A stretch of DNA of 64,000 bases from Symbiodinium natans (GCA_905221605.1 CAJNDS010002102.1:353147-417146); one strand, 5' to 3'; shown: positions 19,376 through 32,068, counted from the stretch's first letter. Numbers and translations are program-made. Notes: generated by a model from the letters alone, not told the origin.

Positions 19376-19659
19376 CTAAACCCCCTAAGCCCGAAACCCC
19401 TAAACCCCCTAAACCCCTAAGCCCGAAACCCCCTAAACACCCTAAACCCCTAAGCCCGAAACCCCGAAACCCTCAATCCCTAAAGCCCGAAAACCCTAAA
19501 CCCTCAATCCCTAAAGCCCCAACACCTCCAGAGGCCCCCGCCGCATTGCCCTTGGCACGCGTCAGCACGTGGTTCCTCAGTCACAATGAGCTCTCTCCGT
19601 GGCTTGGGGTTGGGAGATTGGGGGTTTCGGGGTGTTTCGGGGGTTTCGGGGAGATCTAG

Positions 19660-19870
19660 GGGGCTTCAAGAAAATAAGGGGGTTAATGCTTTAGGGGGTT
19701 TACGGGGTTTATGGGGGGCTTAGGGGGGGTAGGGAAGGAGGCTTAGGGGATAAGGCGGTTAAGGGGATAAGGGGTTAATGGTTTAGGGGGTTTAGGGGGC
19801 CTTAGGGGGTTCAAGGGGGGTTCGGGGGGGCCTTGGGGGTGTTAAGGGGGTTAAGGGAAGGTTCTAGCGC
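19660..19870. repeat. Degenerate G-rich TTTAGGGGG-like stretch
   Basis: Diverged units around gggggttnagggg. No coding signal. Confidence 0.7.
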
Positions 19871-20119
19871 TCCCTAAGGATCCACATGTCTTTGCCAACA
19901 ACTCGGAGACGACAGGAGATTGAACTTAGTGGTCCTTGGTAGGGAATGAAGGAATTCTTGTACCCTGTACAATCCCTTCAAGAGTTTCAGAGGGGATAGC
20001 TGGCCATTCACTACCCCACGAAGCACCAATAGGCATATATTTCCACAGAAGAAAGAGAGAGAGAGGGAGATAGGGAGAGTTTGAGAACCACACTCTGCAA
20101 ACAGGCGAATTGACATCAT

Positions 20120-20920
20120 GGATGCATTTCAATCCCTGCTATTGCTTCGTCTAGGGTCAACCCACCCCACTGAAGTTCGAAAGCCAGATCGCAAAGCAGG
20201 GCTGTACACCCCCCCAAAGGCCGGCCACCTTTGCCTGCCAAGCCTAAGCAAAGAACCCTCAACCCCCCCTCAATGCCAAGAATCAGGATGTTCACCAGCT
20301 TCGCGCGCAGCGCAGAGTCCTCAGCAAGTCACAGCTGTCCGGCAGGCTGAGAGTTGGCCATGATGTGGGGTGCTTCTTACTCGTATCCCCAAACGCACAC
20401 CCAGACTAAGGACATATACACCCTACCTCACATCCTGAACCCCCCTCCCCCCCCGAAACCCCAAAACCCCAAGTGCTAAACCCTCAACCGTAATTTGGTA
20501 TGGTGCCAGTCATCTGCGGCGCTGCACCGGCCCAGCGCAAGTCATTCATAACCAGCGACTCTATCGGTTACCATGAAGCAAGAGGTTGCACTAAAATTCT
20601 TCCAAGCCCGAACGTCTGCCTCAACCCCTAAACCCTCAACCCCTCAAACCGTAAACGCCCTCAATCTTCAATCCCTCAAACAGCAAGTAACAAACAAGCA
20701 GTTTAATTGTTATAATGTACAACCTGTATGTGAAATATATATATACACAGACTCTTTATTGATTTATGTACCTATTTCTCTATTTGTTTGTTTATATATA
20801 CATACATATACTCCAATATGTACACATACATCTAACCCCCAAACCCCAAAATCCTAAACCCGGAAAACCTGAGCCCAAGATAACCTAAATCCTACGTTAA
20901 ACCCTAAAACCTAAAACCTA
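20120..20920. other. Low-density region without a supported gene
   Basis: Short plus-strand ORFs occur (20118-20363, 20573-20857) but contain repeat-derived Pro/Lys runs and a TATACATA microsatellite (20737-20820). Nothing recognised. Confidence 0.5.
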
Positions 20921-21660
20921 AACCCTAAACCTTAAACTCTCGAATCTGCGGAAACCGGGTGGCCGTCTGCGTCAACAGCTCATCGAACACGAGCGGCAGC
21001 CTGGGCTTGGGTTCTCTTGTGGGTTCAGGGGTTGTGGGGTTTAGGGTTTAGGGGTTTAGGGCTTTGGGGGTTGAGGGGTTTGGGGGTTTAGGTTGGGGGC
21101 TTGGGGCTAATAACTGAGGTTGAGAACCGAGGCGTGGGTTTAGGGTTTAGGGTTTAGGGCTTAGGGCTTAGGGCTTAGGGCTTAGGGCTTAGGGCTTAGG
21201 GTTTAGGGTTTAGGGTTTAGGGTTTAGGGTTTAGGGGGTTTATAAACGTTGAATGTTTAGGATCTAGGGCTTGGGCCGCTTGGGGCTCGGGAGAGTTGCG
21301 GGCGAATAGACCCAAACCCCAAACCCAACCCTAACCCCTAAACCCTAAACCCTAAACCGTAAACCCTAAACCCTAAACCCTAACCCTAAACCCTAAACCC
21401 TAAACCCTAAACCCTAAACCCTAAACCCTAAACCCTACGGGACTTCGGGTCCAAGGAGCAGCTTTAGGAGGATCGGCTCCAGCTTGTCATCTTCCGCACT
21501 GCTGAGCCTTCCGAAGTGGGGCTTAGGGTTTAGGGTTTAGGGTTTAGGGTTTAGGGTTTAGGGTTTAGGGTTTAGGGTTTAGGGTTTAGGGTTTAGGGTC
21601 CGCCGACCCTGGCGGCGTGTTGGATGGGAAAAGGAGGTGAAACCTCACCCCCCCAAAACG

Positions 21661-21661
<1 letters not shown>

Positions 21662-21717
<56 letters not shown>
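21662..21717 (+). repeat. Poly-G tract of about 56 bases
   Basis: Uninterrupted G. With 21841-22055 (almost pure C with scattered A) it makes a 400-bp G/C island. Length may be affected by sequencing or assembly. Confidence 0.9.
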
Positions 21718-21718
<1 letters not shown>

Positions 21719-21840
21719 GGGGGGGGTCGGTGCACAATTTTTTCGTGGAGGACCGCGCCACCCGCACAGCGTAAACAGGCGGTTCAGCACGGGGGGGTAG
21801 GGGCGCCCTCAGCAAAATCAGCGTTTCGTTCCCACCTCCA

Positions 21841-22055
21841 CCCCCCCCCCCTGGCCCCCCCCCACCCCCGCCCCCCCCCCCCCCCCCCCCACCCCCCCCC
21901 CCCCCCCCCCCCCCACCCCCCCCCCCCACCCCCCCCACCCCCCCCCCCAAACCCCCCCCCCCCCCACCCCCAACCCCCCCCCCCCAACCCACCCCCCCAA
22001 CCCCCCCCCCCACCCCCCACCCCCCACCCCCCTCCCCCCCCCCACCCCCACCCAC
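21841..22055 (-). repeat. C-rich tract with periodic A
   Basis: Runs of C broken by single A or AA. The glycine-rich minus-strand ORFs over it are artefacts. Confidence 0.9.
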
Positions 22056-22998
22056 CTGTCTTTTTGGCTTGAGCTTGTCCTGGTGCTACCCCCTACCCCC
22101 CCCCAAACGATTCACAAAACTCTGCCGGGGATGATCTTCCATGCGAGCGGGTCTCAACTATGCTCCAGCGGGGTCGGCGGCTTGAGCCGGAGGCTCTTAA
22201 ATTTAGGGTTTAGGGTTTAGGGTTTAGGGTTTGGGGTGTACCCTTGCTTTTAACCGATCTTTAAGGTAGTATACGCTCGCTCCCCCCTACCAACACCCTG
22301 TGCAGCTGGCCTGATCAGCACACGATCCTCAGCTTCGCACAGAGAAGGCAGGAATCCTGAGAACCCAAAACCCTAAACCCTAAACCCCAAACCCAAAACC
22401 CAAAACCCTAAACCCTAAACCCAGAACCCTTAACCCTAAACCCTAAACCTGTTCGGGTTTGGGGTTGAAGGTTGGAGGTTGAGGACATGAACCCAAACCA
22501 CCAGAGGTCGAGACTGAGCCCTGAAAGCAAGCAACCCCCAAAGCCCGAAGAACCCTCCCACAGAAACCCTGAGCATGTCTAGGGTTGAGGGTTTAGGGTT
22601 GAGGGTCTAGGGTTGAGGGTTTAGGGTTTAGGGTTTAGGGTTTAGGGTTTAGGGTTTGGGGTTTAGGGCTCAGGGCTCAGGGCTTAGGGTTTAGGGCTTA
22701 GGGCTTAGGGTTTAGGGTTCAGGGTTTCGGGTTTAGGGTTTAGGGTTTTAGGATTTTAGGGGGGGGCAAACCCTAAACCCTAAACTTGTCAGAAGCTGCG
22801 CATGCAAGGGGAGAGGCGAGCCTTAGGCTCAGTCCCTGACCCTGAGTTCTTGGATACTTATGAGTAGGGTTTAGGGTTTAAGGTGTAGAGTTTAGGGTTT
22901 AGGGTATAGGGTTTAGGTTTAGGGTTTAGGGTTTACGGTTTAGGGTTGCTACTATAGTTCCGGCTGGTTGTATCCGTAGTTGGGGCTAAACCCTACCT

Positions 22999-23218
22999 TG
23001 AGGGTTTAGGGTTTAGGGTTTAGGGTTTAGGGTTTAGGGTTTAGGGTTTAGGGTTTAGGGTTTAGGGTTTAGGGTTTAGGGTTTAGGGGGTTTAGGGTTT
23101 AGGGTTTAGGGTTTAGGGTTTAGGGTTTAGGGTTTAGGGTTTAGGGTTTAGGGTTTAGGGTTTAGGGTTTAGGGTTTAGGGTTTAGGGTTTAGGGTTTAG
23201 GGTTTAGGGTTTAGGGTT
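22999..23218 (+). repeat. Very long TTTAGGG array
   Basis: About 31 heptamers with one GG slippage near 23087. Confidence 0.95.
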
Positions 23219-23330
23219 TGCGCCGAAGCTGGAGAAGGATATGACATGGCCGGACGGGCGAACAAACTTGAAATTTGTTTCTAAACCCTAAACCCTAAAC
23301 CCTAAACCCTAAACCCTGAACAAGTCGATG

Positions 23331-23403
23331 CCCTAGGCATGTTCATCCTGAGTCGGCGACGTACTGGTCAGCCATGCCGCCGGCAGCGCGATGGATTCCG
23401 CTT
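23331..23403 (-). CDS. Exon-like ORF with stop (ESIALPAAWLTSTSPTQDE)
   Basis: Open for about 23 codons to a TAG. Flanked by telomeric tracts of opposite orientation. Confidence 0.35.
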
Positions 23404-23742
23404 TAGGGTTTCTGGTTTAGGGTTTAGAGGTTTAGGGTTTTAGGGTTTAGAGGTTTAGGGTTTAGGGTTTAGGGTTTAGGGTTTAGGGTTTAGGGTCTAG
23501 GGTTTAGGGTTTAGGGTTTAGGTGGCTTGCTGTCGGGCTCCCTGTAGGAGGGAAGTGATGTTGGGGGCTGCCATGGCTAAGCTGTGGCCTGGTCTTGCGA
23601 ACTGCCGATGTGTACTGTGCCGCTCATCAAGGGACCCTACAGCTCAACATCTGGGTTTCTGGGTTTAGGGTTTAGGGTTTAGGGTTTAGGGTTTAGGGTT
23701 TAGGGTTTAGGGTTTAGGGTTTAGGGTTTAGGGTTTCTGGGT

Positions 23743-23840
23743 GGTTGTAGGTAAGGCTTGCTCCGGTTTCGATCTGCTGCTTTCAGTGCTTCAAAAGCTT
23801 CAGTAAGAGGGCCCGGCGGGCACACGCAGTCCACAAGAGG
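23743..23840 (-). CDS. Exon-like ORF (PLTEAFEALKAADRNRSK)
   Basis: Open for about 32 codons; the segment starts PLVDCVCPPG and ends PYLQP. The helical EAFEALKAADRNR run is a strong coding-like composition. Family unknown. Confidence 0.45.
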
Positions 23841-23912
23841 GGCTGAGGGTTCAGGGTTGAGGGTTGGGGGTTAAGGGGTTAGGGTTCAGAGGTTAGAGAC
23901 CCTAAAACCCTA

Positions 23913-24002
23913 GACGGGACACCTGGTGGCTCTTTGGCAGCTTCGAGCCTCCCCCGCAGCTTTTTGCGTCCTTCGCCGGTATCAGAGCTCCCCCCTGCAA
24001 CT
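23913..24002 (-). CDS. Exon-like ORF (GRKKLRGRLEAAKEPPG)
   Basis: Open for about 29 codons from SSDTGEGRKK to GVPSR, charged and helical. Lies between diverged repeat and a unique segment whose minus ORF (24078-24302) is weaker. Confidence 0.4.
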
Positions 24003-24391
24003 CGCCTAGTGTCCTACATGTGCTCACTCAACTGCTCTTGAAGACAGCCGGAGACAAGCTAATTAATCGCGAATTTCCTAACAGTGATGACTCTGGAGAC
24101 CCTCTGTCCTGCAGGAAGCCACGCTTGGAACTCTAGGGCTTAAACCCGCACGAAGCAGTTTAGGCGCTCTGGGTGTGTCGCATCCGGCTAGGTGCTTGGG
24201 CCAGCGCATCCCGGAATAGCAAAACGGTAAAACCCTAAACCCTGAAAGCAGAAATCGACGGGTCAGCAGATCATCCCCCGAATTAAACGAAGTGCAAGTC
24301 AAAACTCGCTCTTCTCATCGGGGCGCATGTAGCTAGAAGCCTGCAAAGTGCAGCCAAAAGAGACGAGTCGGAGGTCTGAGGGACAGGTATG

Positions 24392-24502
24392 ACCTTAGGG
24401 TAGTCGCATGATCTCATAAGACGGGCCCTTACATGGGAAAGCCTTGTATACCCTTCTAAAACCCAAGGCAGGTAAGGGGCCATCATAAGGGACCATGTAA
24501 CT
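24392..24502 (+). mobile_element. Hairpin element related to M4
   Basis: cgggcccttacatgggaaag at the left and aggggccatcataagggacc, then atgtaac, at the right form imperfect inverted repeats. Confidence 0.5.
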
Positions 24503-25527
24503 TCTCTTTGATGCAACCTTAAACCCGAAACTCTAAACCCTAAACCCTGAGGCCTAGAACTGACCTGTGGGAGGCGATTGCACCGTTCGGGTTTGTTGAG
24601 AGCGTAGGGTTTGTGAAGTTCATGGGCTCCGGGCTTGGTTAATTCGGCTTGACAGGTTTCTTATAGGATTCCGGGTTTAGGGTTCAAGGTTTAGGGTTTA
24701 GGGTTCATAGGCCGACTTGGAAGTTCAGTACTACAACCATGACGGATTGTTGCCCTGACGGCACCGCTCTCCCCGCTTCCCGCTTGTAATGCAATCCTTC
24801 AACTAAGCTCCCGAAACCCTAAACCCTAAACCCTAAGCCCTAAACCCTAAACCCTAAACTCCCTCAAGCCTAAACCCTGAACCCTGAACCCTGAACCCTA
24901 GCCCCCGTATGTCAACCCGTGAACTCGAGCTAAAGGGCTCAGGAAGTCCCACAGAGAGAACTGACCCCCTTCCTTTATATAAGATTTAGGGTTCAGGGCT
25001 CCGGCATCTGCCCGATCCCAAACACCCCCAAGATGCTAAACCCTCAAACCCTCAACCCCCGAACCCGCCTGAACCCTACAACCCTAAACCCTAAATCCTA
25101 AACCCTAAACCCTAAACCCTAAACCCGAAACCCCAAGAAATCTAAACCCGAACACCCCAACAACCCGAAGGACCTTCGGAACCCTTGCAAGCCTAACAAC
25201 CCTACCAGCCTCAAGAGCCCCCAGAACCCCAAGGGAAGAGCTGCAGGGTTTAGGGGTTTAGGGCTTGGGGTGTAGGGTTTAGGGTTTAGGGTTTGGGGTT
25301 TAGGGTTTAGGGTTTAGGGTTTAGGGTTTAGGGTTTAGGGTTTAGGGTTTAGGGTTTAGGGTTTAGGGTTTAGGGTTTAGGGTTTAGGGTTTTAGGGCGC
25401 ACCTCAGGCGCCATAGAGGCCTTGCCGGTGCCTGGCCCACCGAGAAAAAGTGGCGGCCAAGGTCATCAGGGCTTCGGGGCATTTCGGTGTAGCTTCTCTA
25501 TGGATATGCAGAAACTCCAATACCTTG

Positions 25528-25609
25528 GCATGTTCCCCCTTATATTAACAATCCTGAATAGCTATGATAATCCCTACTACGGACTGTTAGTATAGGGGGA
25601 AACATCCCA
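25528..25609 (+). mobile_element. Hairpin element family M1, copy 4
   Basis: gcatgttcccccttatatta at the left and tataggggga then aacatccc at the right. Interior aatccctactacggactgtt matches copy 1. Confidence 0.75.
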
Positions 25610-25695
25610 GCCAATACCCCTTGATTAAGGAAAAATCCTTGAACCATAAGAGGGTTCCTTATATGATTTAAGGCACATTCCTTAATTAAGGGGCA
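25610..25695. mobile_element. Palindromic element next to M1 copy 4
   Basis: caatacCCCTTGATTAAGGAA at the left is answered by TTCCTTAATTAAGGGGcattg at the right. A single copy in the window. Confidence 0.5.
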
Positions 25696-26372
25696 TTGGA
25701 GTCTCTGTGTCCTTCCCAAATATTACGGCTTCCCGTATTTAACCCACGGTACTATAATCCTTTTGGCAGGAACCCCCAAGAAGGGTACCCCTATTTTGGA
25801 GAAAAAAATAAAAAATAAATAAAAAAAAACGCCCCCATCTGGTGAGTTCCCTAAATTGCTGGTCCCTTTTGAGGGGCCGCCTTAGAAGAAGGACCCCAAA
25901 AGGGACCGTATGTTAAAGAAGTGACCATGTCTTTCCCGGGGTTCTAAGGGGCCCGAATCTCTAAAAGTTCTAGGGTTCCAGGGTTGAGAGTTTCGGGCTT
26001 AGAGTTTAGGGTTTAGGTTTAGGGTTGAGAGTTGCTTGTTTAGGGTTTAGGGTTCAGGGCTTCGGCTTTAGGAAAACCTCAGTTGCACTGTACCTTGGGG
26101 AGTTGCGGATTCGCCGCTCGGGGTGCCGCTCTGCGGCTGAAGGCTTACAGCCCCAAGACAGCTCCAAAACCCCTCCAGAACCCTCCAAAACCCTGAACCC
26201 CTAAAACCCTGAACCCCTAAAACCCTAAACCCTCAACCCCAAATCCCAAACCCCTAAACCCTAAACCCTAAACCCGATTACGCACTCAGAGTTCTAAACC
26301 CCGAAAAGCACTCCCTAAACCCTAAACCCTAAACCCTAAACCCTTTTCCCTAGTCCCTAAACCCTAAACCCA

Positions 26373-26466
26373 AACAGCCCCATCAGCTGCTGGGAGCCGC
26401 GCCCGATGCTTGCGGGGCGCGTACCGGACACATCCTTCATGACCTTGTGTAGGCTTCGGAGGGCTT
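26373..26466 (-). CDS. Exon-like ORF (ALRSLHKVMKDVSGTRPASI)
   Basis: Open for about 31 codons, ending GRGSQQLMGLFG. Amphipathic and well balanced, between two telomeric tracts. Family unknown. Confidence 0.45.
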
Positions 26467-26569
26467 CGAAAGGTTTTTGGGGGTTTAGGGTTTAGGGTTT
26501 AGGGTTTAGGGTTTAGGGTTTAGGGTTTAGGGTTTAGGGTTTAGGGGTTTTGCGAATGGTCCCGCAATT

Positions 26570-26690
26570 TGGGTCCCCGGTTATCTAACCCTTACAAAAA
26601 CACTGTACATTTTAAGGGGCCCATACGTCGGATCCCTTGAAATCCCTTTCAGCAAGGGTAATGGACCACACCAACGCCCCAGGGTTCCAA
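26570..26690 (+). mobile_element. Hairpin-like unique segment related to M4
   Basis: Contains aaggggcccatacgtcggatc and agcaagggtaatggaccaca. Inverted ends are weak. Confidence 0.35.
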
Positions 26691-28108
26691 CCTTTCAGAG
26701 GTTTAGGGCTTTGGGCTTTTTGGGTGGTTTAGGGCATTTAGGGTTTAGGGTTTAGGGTTTAGGGTTTAGGGTTTAGGGTTTAGGGTTTAGGGTTTAGGGT
26801 TTAGGGTTTAGGGTTTAGGGTTTAGGGGGTTGAGGCTTTGAGCCTTTAGATCCTAAATATCCTGACCCTAGAAAGTGTCTCGTTGATCCAACAACGTGTC
26901 AGAAGCGCCAGACTGAGAACCCCGAACACTCAGGGACCACTTCGGGTTTAGGGTTTAGAGTTTAGGGTCTGGCCTTCAAATCCTCAACCCAAACCCCCAA
27001 AGCTGCAAAACCCTCAACCCCAAGCCCCCAGCCCCCCAAACGCGAAAACCTAAACCCCCCAAAACCTCCAAGACCGCCCCAAACCCCCCCAAACCCTAAA
27101 CCCTAAACCCTAAACCCTAAACCCCCCACAAAAAAGCAAAAAAGAAAACACAAACCCCGAGTCGAAAGCCTGGTCTCTCTGCGGATGCCAGGGTCCTGCT
27201 GGGTGCTGGGTTGGGGGTTTAGGGTTTAGGGTTTGGGGTTTAGGGGTTTAGGGTTTAGGGGTTTAGGGTGTTGGGGTTTTGGGGTTTTGGGGTTTTGGGT
27301 TCTGGGGTTTAGGGGTTTGGGCTTTGGGGTCTAAGGTTTTTAGGGTTCAAAGGTTTGGGTTTAGGGTTTTGGGATTTGGGGTTTAGGATTCAGGGTTGAG
27401 GGCTTAAAGGTTTGGGGTTCAGAATTTGGTGTAGAGTTCAGGGTTTCGGGGTTTAGGGTTTGCGGTTCAGCGTTCAGAGATGAGGCTTCAGGGTTTAGGG
27501 GATAAAATGAGGGTTCATTAACTTCTGAAAAAAACTCTGCAACTCTGCAGTACAGCAGAGTGCTTGTGATTCCGTGTACGGAACGAGCCCATAGCCTACC
27601 TAGGATGAGGCCACCCCCCTTCTGCCCGCCGCGATGTCTTTTGTTGGGCTTTTGGTGCTCTGGAGACTCACACCCCCGACCCTACTTGAGGTTCATGGGT
27701 TTAGGGTTTAGGGTTTAGGGCTTAGGGTTTTAGGGTTTCGGCTCTGGATGCCTCGCAGAAGTGCTATAACCAGTTGTAGCTGGAGCTGCGCACGCATATT
27801 TGAAGCTGAAAAGCTACCCGAAACCCTAAACCCTAAACCCGAAACCCTAAACCCTAAACCTCCAAGCGACCTCCGCATTGTCAGCTGTCGCGTCGAGGTG
27901 TCAATGATGCTCGCATCTCCCCCACACTTGGTGGCTGAGCCATGCCCGGCTGCCCGGGACGAACGAAGGCCAGCGAGGCTCTGCAAGTCTGCTGGGTGCT
28001 TGTGCCAGTTGCAGGCATCTCCACACACCTTCTGGAGCCCAAACCCTAAATCCTCAACCCCAAACCCTAAACCCTAAACCCCAAACCCCAAACCCTAAAC
28101 CCTAAACC

Positions 28109-28166
28109 CTCTTGCACGATGAGTGTCTCCCAACTTACGCAAGCGAGTTTGTCTGGCAGCTGCCCA
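28109..28166 (-). CDS. Exon-like ORF (LPDKLACVSWETLIVQEG)
   Basis: Open for 20 codons between CCCTAAA tracts, with a clear hydrophobic/charged alternation. Family unknown. Confidence 0.35.
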
Positions 28167-28309
28167 AACCCAGAACCCCAAGCCTTTTAGAACAAAGAAG
28201 CCCCAAACCCCAAACCCAAACCCTAAACCCTAACCCTAAAACCTAAACCCTAAACCCTAAACCCTAAACCCTAAACCCTAAACCCTAAACCGGAACCCTA
28301 AATCCTGAA

Positions 28310-28432
28310 CCCCCCCCGCAACCCTCCCGCGTGAGAAGCTCCTGCGTTGGAAGAGAACGTGCTCTCATTGGAGATGCCGATCGGCTCATCACCTGCCCAC
28401 ACGAGGGGCTCAGTGGGGAGTGGGGGGTCTCA
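28310..28432 (-). CDS. Exon-like ORF (GDEPIGISNESTFSSNAGAS)
   Basis: About 38 open codons, starting PLPTEPLVWAGDEP and ending SHAGGLR. One of the longest open unique segments in the central region. Family unknown. Confidence 0.4.
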
Positions 28433-29584
28433 GGGTCTTAAGGGTTAAGGGTTTAGGGTTTAGGGTTTAGGGTTTAACCCTAAACCCTGAACCCTAAGCC
28501 GTAAGGTTTCATAGGGCTTTGGGGCCTTTTCGGGCTTTAAGGATCCCAGGGCCTCAGGAGTCGTAGGGGTTCAGGGTTCAGGACTCAGTGCTGATGTTGG
28601 GGTGTGAATGAGCTAGGAAACCGGCCACTGATGCATGAGCAGTTTGCCAAGGGTTTAGGGTGTGGGGTTTAGGGTTTAGGGTTTAGGGTTTAGGGTTTAG
28701 GGTTTAGGGTTTAGGGTTTAGGGGTTAGGGGTTAGGGTTTAGGGTTTAGGGTTTAGGGTTAGGGTTGTCAGTTATTCTAAGTCATTTCTTATCTTCTGGG
28801 CACCTTAATACTCATAAACCAAGCCCAGTGAACGAAGCCAAAAGAATTAAAGCACACAAGCCAGTCCAAAATTAGCAAAAGTAGATGGAAAACCTTTGCC
28901 CTTCCTTCTGAGGTCTTTCTATTCATGTTAAGACCTCCTAAGACCCAAACAAATTTTCACAAGCGGCTTGAAACTCATTAAAACGAACCGTGAGTTTGCT
29001 TTGGCGATTCTATAGAAGGGTCACAATGATCGACTGGTCCTTTCGTCCCTTGTACTCGGGCGGCCCTGAAAGTCTGAGAAGATTCCTCAATGTGGCCCTC
29101 CTAAACCCCAAGCCCTCAACCTTAAACCCCAAACCCGGAACCCCAAACCCCACACCCAGAGGAAGGGCCCTCGTTGATAAATCAACCCGAATGCTCCTCC
29201 CCCCCCCCCCCCCAAAAAAAAAAAAAACTTAAACCCCAAACCCCAAACCCCAACCCTAAACCCTAAACCCTTAACCAACCCCCCCCCCCCCCCCCGAACT
29301 GCCTTGCCCAAGCGGCACCACGGCCACCTGCAGATCCTGGCGACTCTGGGCTAAGGGGTTTGGGGTTCAGGGTTCAGGGTTTAGGTTTAGGGTTTAGGCT
29401 TAGGGTTTAGGGTTAAGGGTTTGGGGTTTAGGGGTTTCGGGTTTCGGGTTCAGGGTTTAAGGTTTAGGGGTTCAGGGTGTTAGTTCTTGGTCTGGGGCCC
29501 TAACCCCACACCCTAAACCCAGACCCTACACCTCAAGTCACCGGACCCTAAACCCTAAACCCTAGACACATGGCCCGCTTGACA

Positions 29585-29655
29585 TGGCCCTTGGGTATCT
29601 CAAGGGTCTGAAAGGGGTCGCCTTCTAGGGCCCCATACCAAGGGACCATGTAACT
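29585..29655 (+). mobile_element. M4-like hairpin fragment
   Basis: catggcccttgggtatctc at the left and cataccaagggaccatg at the right. Between 29690 and 30300 follow A-rich, GAGGA-rich and poly-G low-complexity DNA without a gene. Confidence 0.4.
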
Positions 29656-30241
29656 ACCCTTAACCAATAATGTCGTATCCTGATTAGTCTGGACCCCCTC
29701 AATAATGAAAAGTTTTCCAAAAATTATTCAGGAGACCCAATTTGGATTGGCCCCCCACAATAAAGTAAAGTTTTTCGGGCATGGGTTTCGGAACAGAGAA
29801 AAAAAGAGAAGAAGATGATGAAAGAAAAGAGCAAAAGAAGAGCAGCTTCAAGTCGGAGTTCTGAGCTGTCATCCCCAACCTCCCGGGTTCAGGGTCTACG
29901 ACCAGGCCTGAAAACAAGGATTCCTTATGACTTCGCTTATCTGAGGAGGCCTAGCCATCAAATTTTGAAGGGGGTAGTCCACGTGCTGCCCCGAACCCCA
30001 TTCTAAAAAAAAATGCACCCCCACAATAATGTCAAGGTTTTCGGGGGGAGGGGGGGGGGGGTTACCTGAGCTGAGCTCATCTGAGCTTACCTGAGCTTAA
30101 CTATGTAAGAGGAGAGGAAGAGGAGAGGGAAGAGGAGCGAAGAGGAAATGAAGAGGAGCCGGTGGGGGGGGGGGCCCGGGGCCGAAAATTAGTTTGGGGG
30201 GGTCCCTTTTTTTACAACACTATTACGGGGGTGGATTTAGT

Positions 30242-30242
<1 letters not shown>

Positions 30243-30273
<31 letters not shown>
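30243..30273 (+). repeat. Poly-G tract
   Basis: About 30 G followed by CCCCC, flanked by GAGGA-rich DNA (30100-30170). Confidence 0.9.
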
Positions 30274-30277
<4 letters not shown>

Positions 30278-30859
30278 CTCACACTAATCAGGATACCACA
30301 TTACCCTAAACCCTAAACTCCTAAACCCTAAACCCTAAGGTTTAACCCTCAACCCTAAACCCTAAACCCGAAACCCTTGAACCCGTCAACTCCAAGATCT
30401 AAATCCCGGAAGCTTCGGACCTCGAGCCTCGCACACTTTGAGAGCTCGAAAAGGTTTTCGGGTTTGGGGTTTTGGGTTCTGGGTTTAGGGTTTAAGGTTT
30501 TGGGCTTAGGGTTTTGGGGCCAGGGTTTAGGGTTTAGGGTTTTGGTTTTAGGGTTTAAGGTTTAGGGTTTAGGACATCTTCTTCCAAGGGTTGGGTGAGG
30601 GTTCAGGGTTTAGGGTTTGGGGTTTAGGACATCTTCTTCCAAGGGTTGGGTGAGGGTTCAGGGTTCCCCTCGGGCACCCTGTAAAATTAGAACTCTCAAA
30701 CCCTAGACCCTAAACTTCAAACCCTAAACCCTAAACCCTAAACCCTAAATGCTAGAGCTAAACCCGCAGCCCTGAATGCGGCCCGAAGCGCTGGCAGGTG
30801 CGAGCCACGTGCCGTCTCATACCTGGAGGAGGGCTGCAGGGCTTGAGGGCGAAATATTT

Positions 30860-31135
30860 GGGGTTTAGGGTTTAGGGTTTAGGGCTTAGGGTTTAGGGTT
30901 TAGGGTTTAGGGTTTAGGGTTTAGGGTTTAGGGTTTAGGGTTTAGGGTTTAGGGTTTAGGGTTTAGGGTTTAGGGTTTAGGGTTTAGGGTTTAGGGGTTT
31001 AGGGTTTAGGGTTTAGGGTTTAGGGTTTAGGGTTTAGGGTTTAGGGTTTAGGGTTTAGGGTTTAGGGTTTAGGGTTTAGGGTTTAGGGTTTAGGGTTTAG
31101 GGTATAGGGTTTAGGGTTTAGGGTTTAGGGTTTGG
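30860..31135 (+). repeat. Longest TTTAGGG array of the window
   Basis: Close to 40 heptamers with one GG slippage and a TATAGGG variant. Confidence 0.95.
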
Positions 31136-31164
31136 GTTCAAAGTTTGGTGAAGGGGCTCAGAAG

Positions 31165-31262
31165 TGGGCAGGGCTAAACCGTGAGCTTGGCTTTCGGCTC
31201 TCCGACCACACGCGAAGCCGCACCAACGTCGCAGGCGCATCCAAGCCCAGTGCGATTAGAAT
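31165..31262 (-). CDS. Exon-like ORF (RDILIALGLDAPATLVRLRV)
   Basis: Open for 31 codons, continuing WSESRKPSSRF. Alternating hydrophobic pattern. A good exon candidate of unknown family. Confidence 0.45.
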
Positions 31263-31309
31263 GTCTCGGGTTTAGGGTCCAAGGTTTAGGGTGGAGGTTC
31301 TCGACCCGT

Positions 31310-31395
31310 ACGCATTTGGGGGTTTCCCAAAATTAGGGGTACCTTTTTGGGGTCCTTATGATAAGGGATCCTGATATTTGGGGGTCTATTAAGGG
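31310..31395 (+). mobile_element. Hairpin element family M5, copy 1
   Basis: ttggggtccttatgataagg then gatatttgggggtctattaa. The reverse complement of 61205-61290, inside intron 1 of the FAD gene, is nearly the same. Confidence 0.7.
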
Positions 31396-32068
31396 ATCGT
31401 AGACCTTGAAACAGAGTACGGTACGCAACTTTGCCTATCTGGCCTTTGCAGCCATCTCCTCCCCATACTGTCCTACGCAGTACTTTCGGCACTTTGCAGA
31501 CGTACACCCTCGCAAAGGCTATACACCGTTCAAGAACCAGTCCCGACACTAAACCAAAAACAAAACCCTAAATCTTAAACTCAACAAACTCAATCAAGCA
31601 AGAAGGGCTCAGGGTTCGGGATTTAAGGGGCCAGCAGGACATGTGGCATAAGCAGCAGGAACGCGGCCGTAGGGGGTCAGGGGCATGGGGTTAAGGAAAG
31701 TGCGGTAAGTACAGCTGCACCAGCTTATAATAGAGCATTTTGGGTGGAAGGGGGGGCGACGCTCATAAGCCTACTTACGGTTAACTGAACCTCAAACCCT
31801 AAACCCCTGAACCCTGCAATCCGTCAAGACATGGCAGGCTGAGAGAGGTGCACAAACCACGGCGAGCCTCGGCGATTTGGGACTTGGGCTGAAGAAGTCC
31901 CCAACCCTAAGCCCTGAACCCTGAACCCTGAACCCTGAACCCTGAACCCTGAACCCTGAACCCTTCACCCTGAACCCTAAACCCTAAAACCCCTAAACCC
32001 CTACACCGCTAAGCCCCAATTAAACCCCAACTAAACCCTCAATCCCTACACCCCTAAACGGGGTTTAC

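Noticed and set aside
21593-22055. Gly-rich and Pro-rich ORFs
   Set aside because: Translations of poly-G/poly-C tracts.
25390-25470. Minus-strand LFLGGPGTGKAS, a Walker A look-alike
   Set aside because: A stop lies just upstream in the frame with no acceptor between, and no Walker B segment is nearby. Probably chance.
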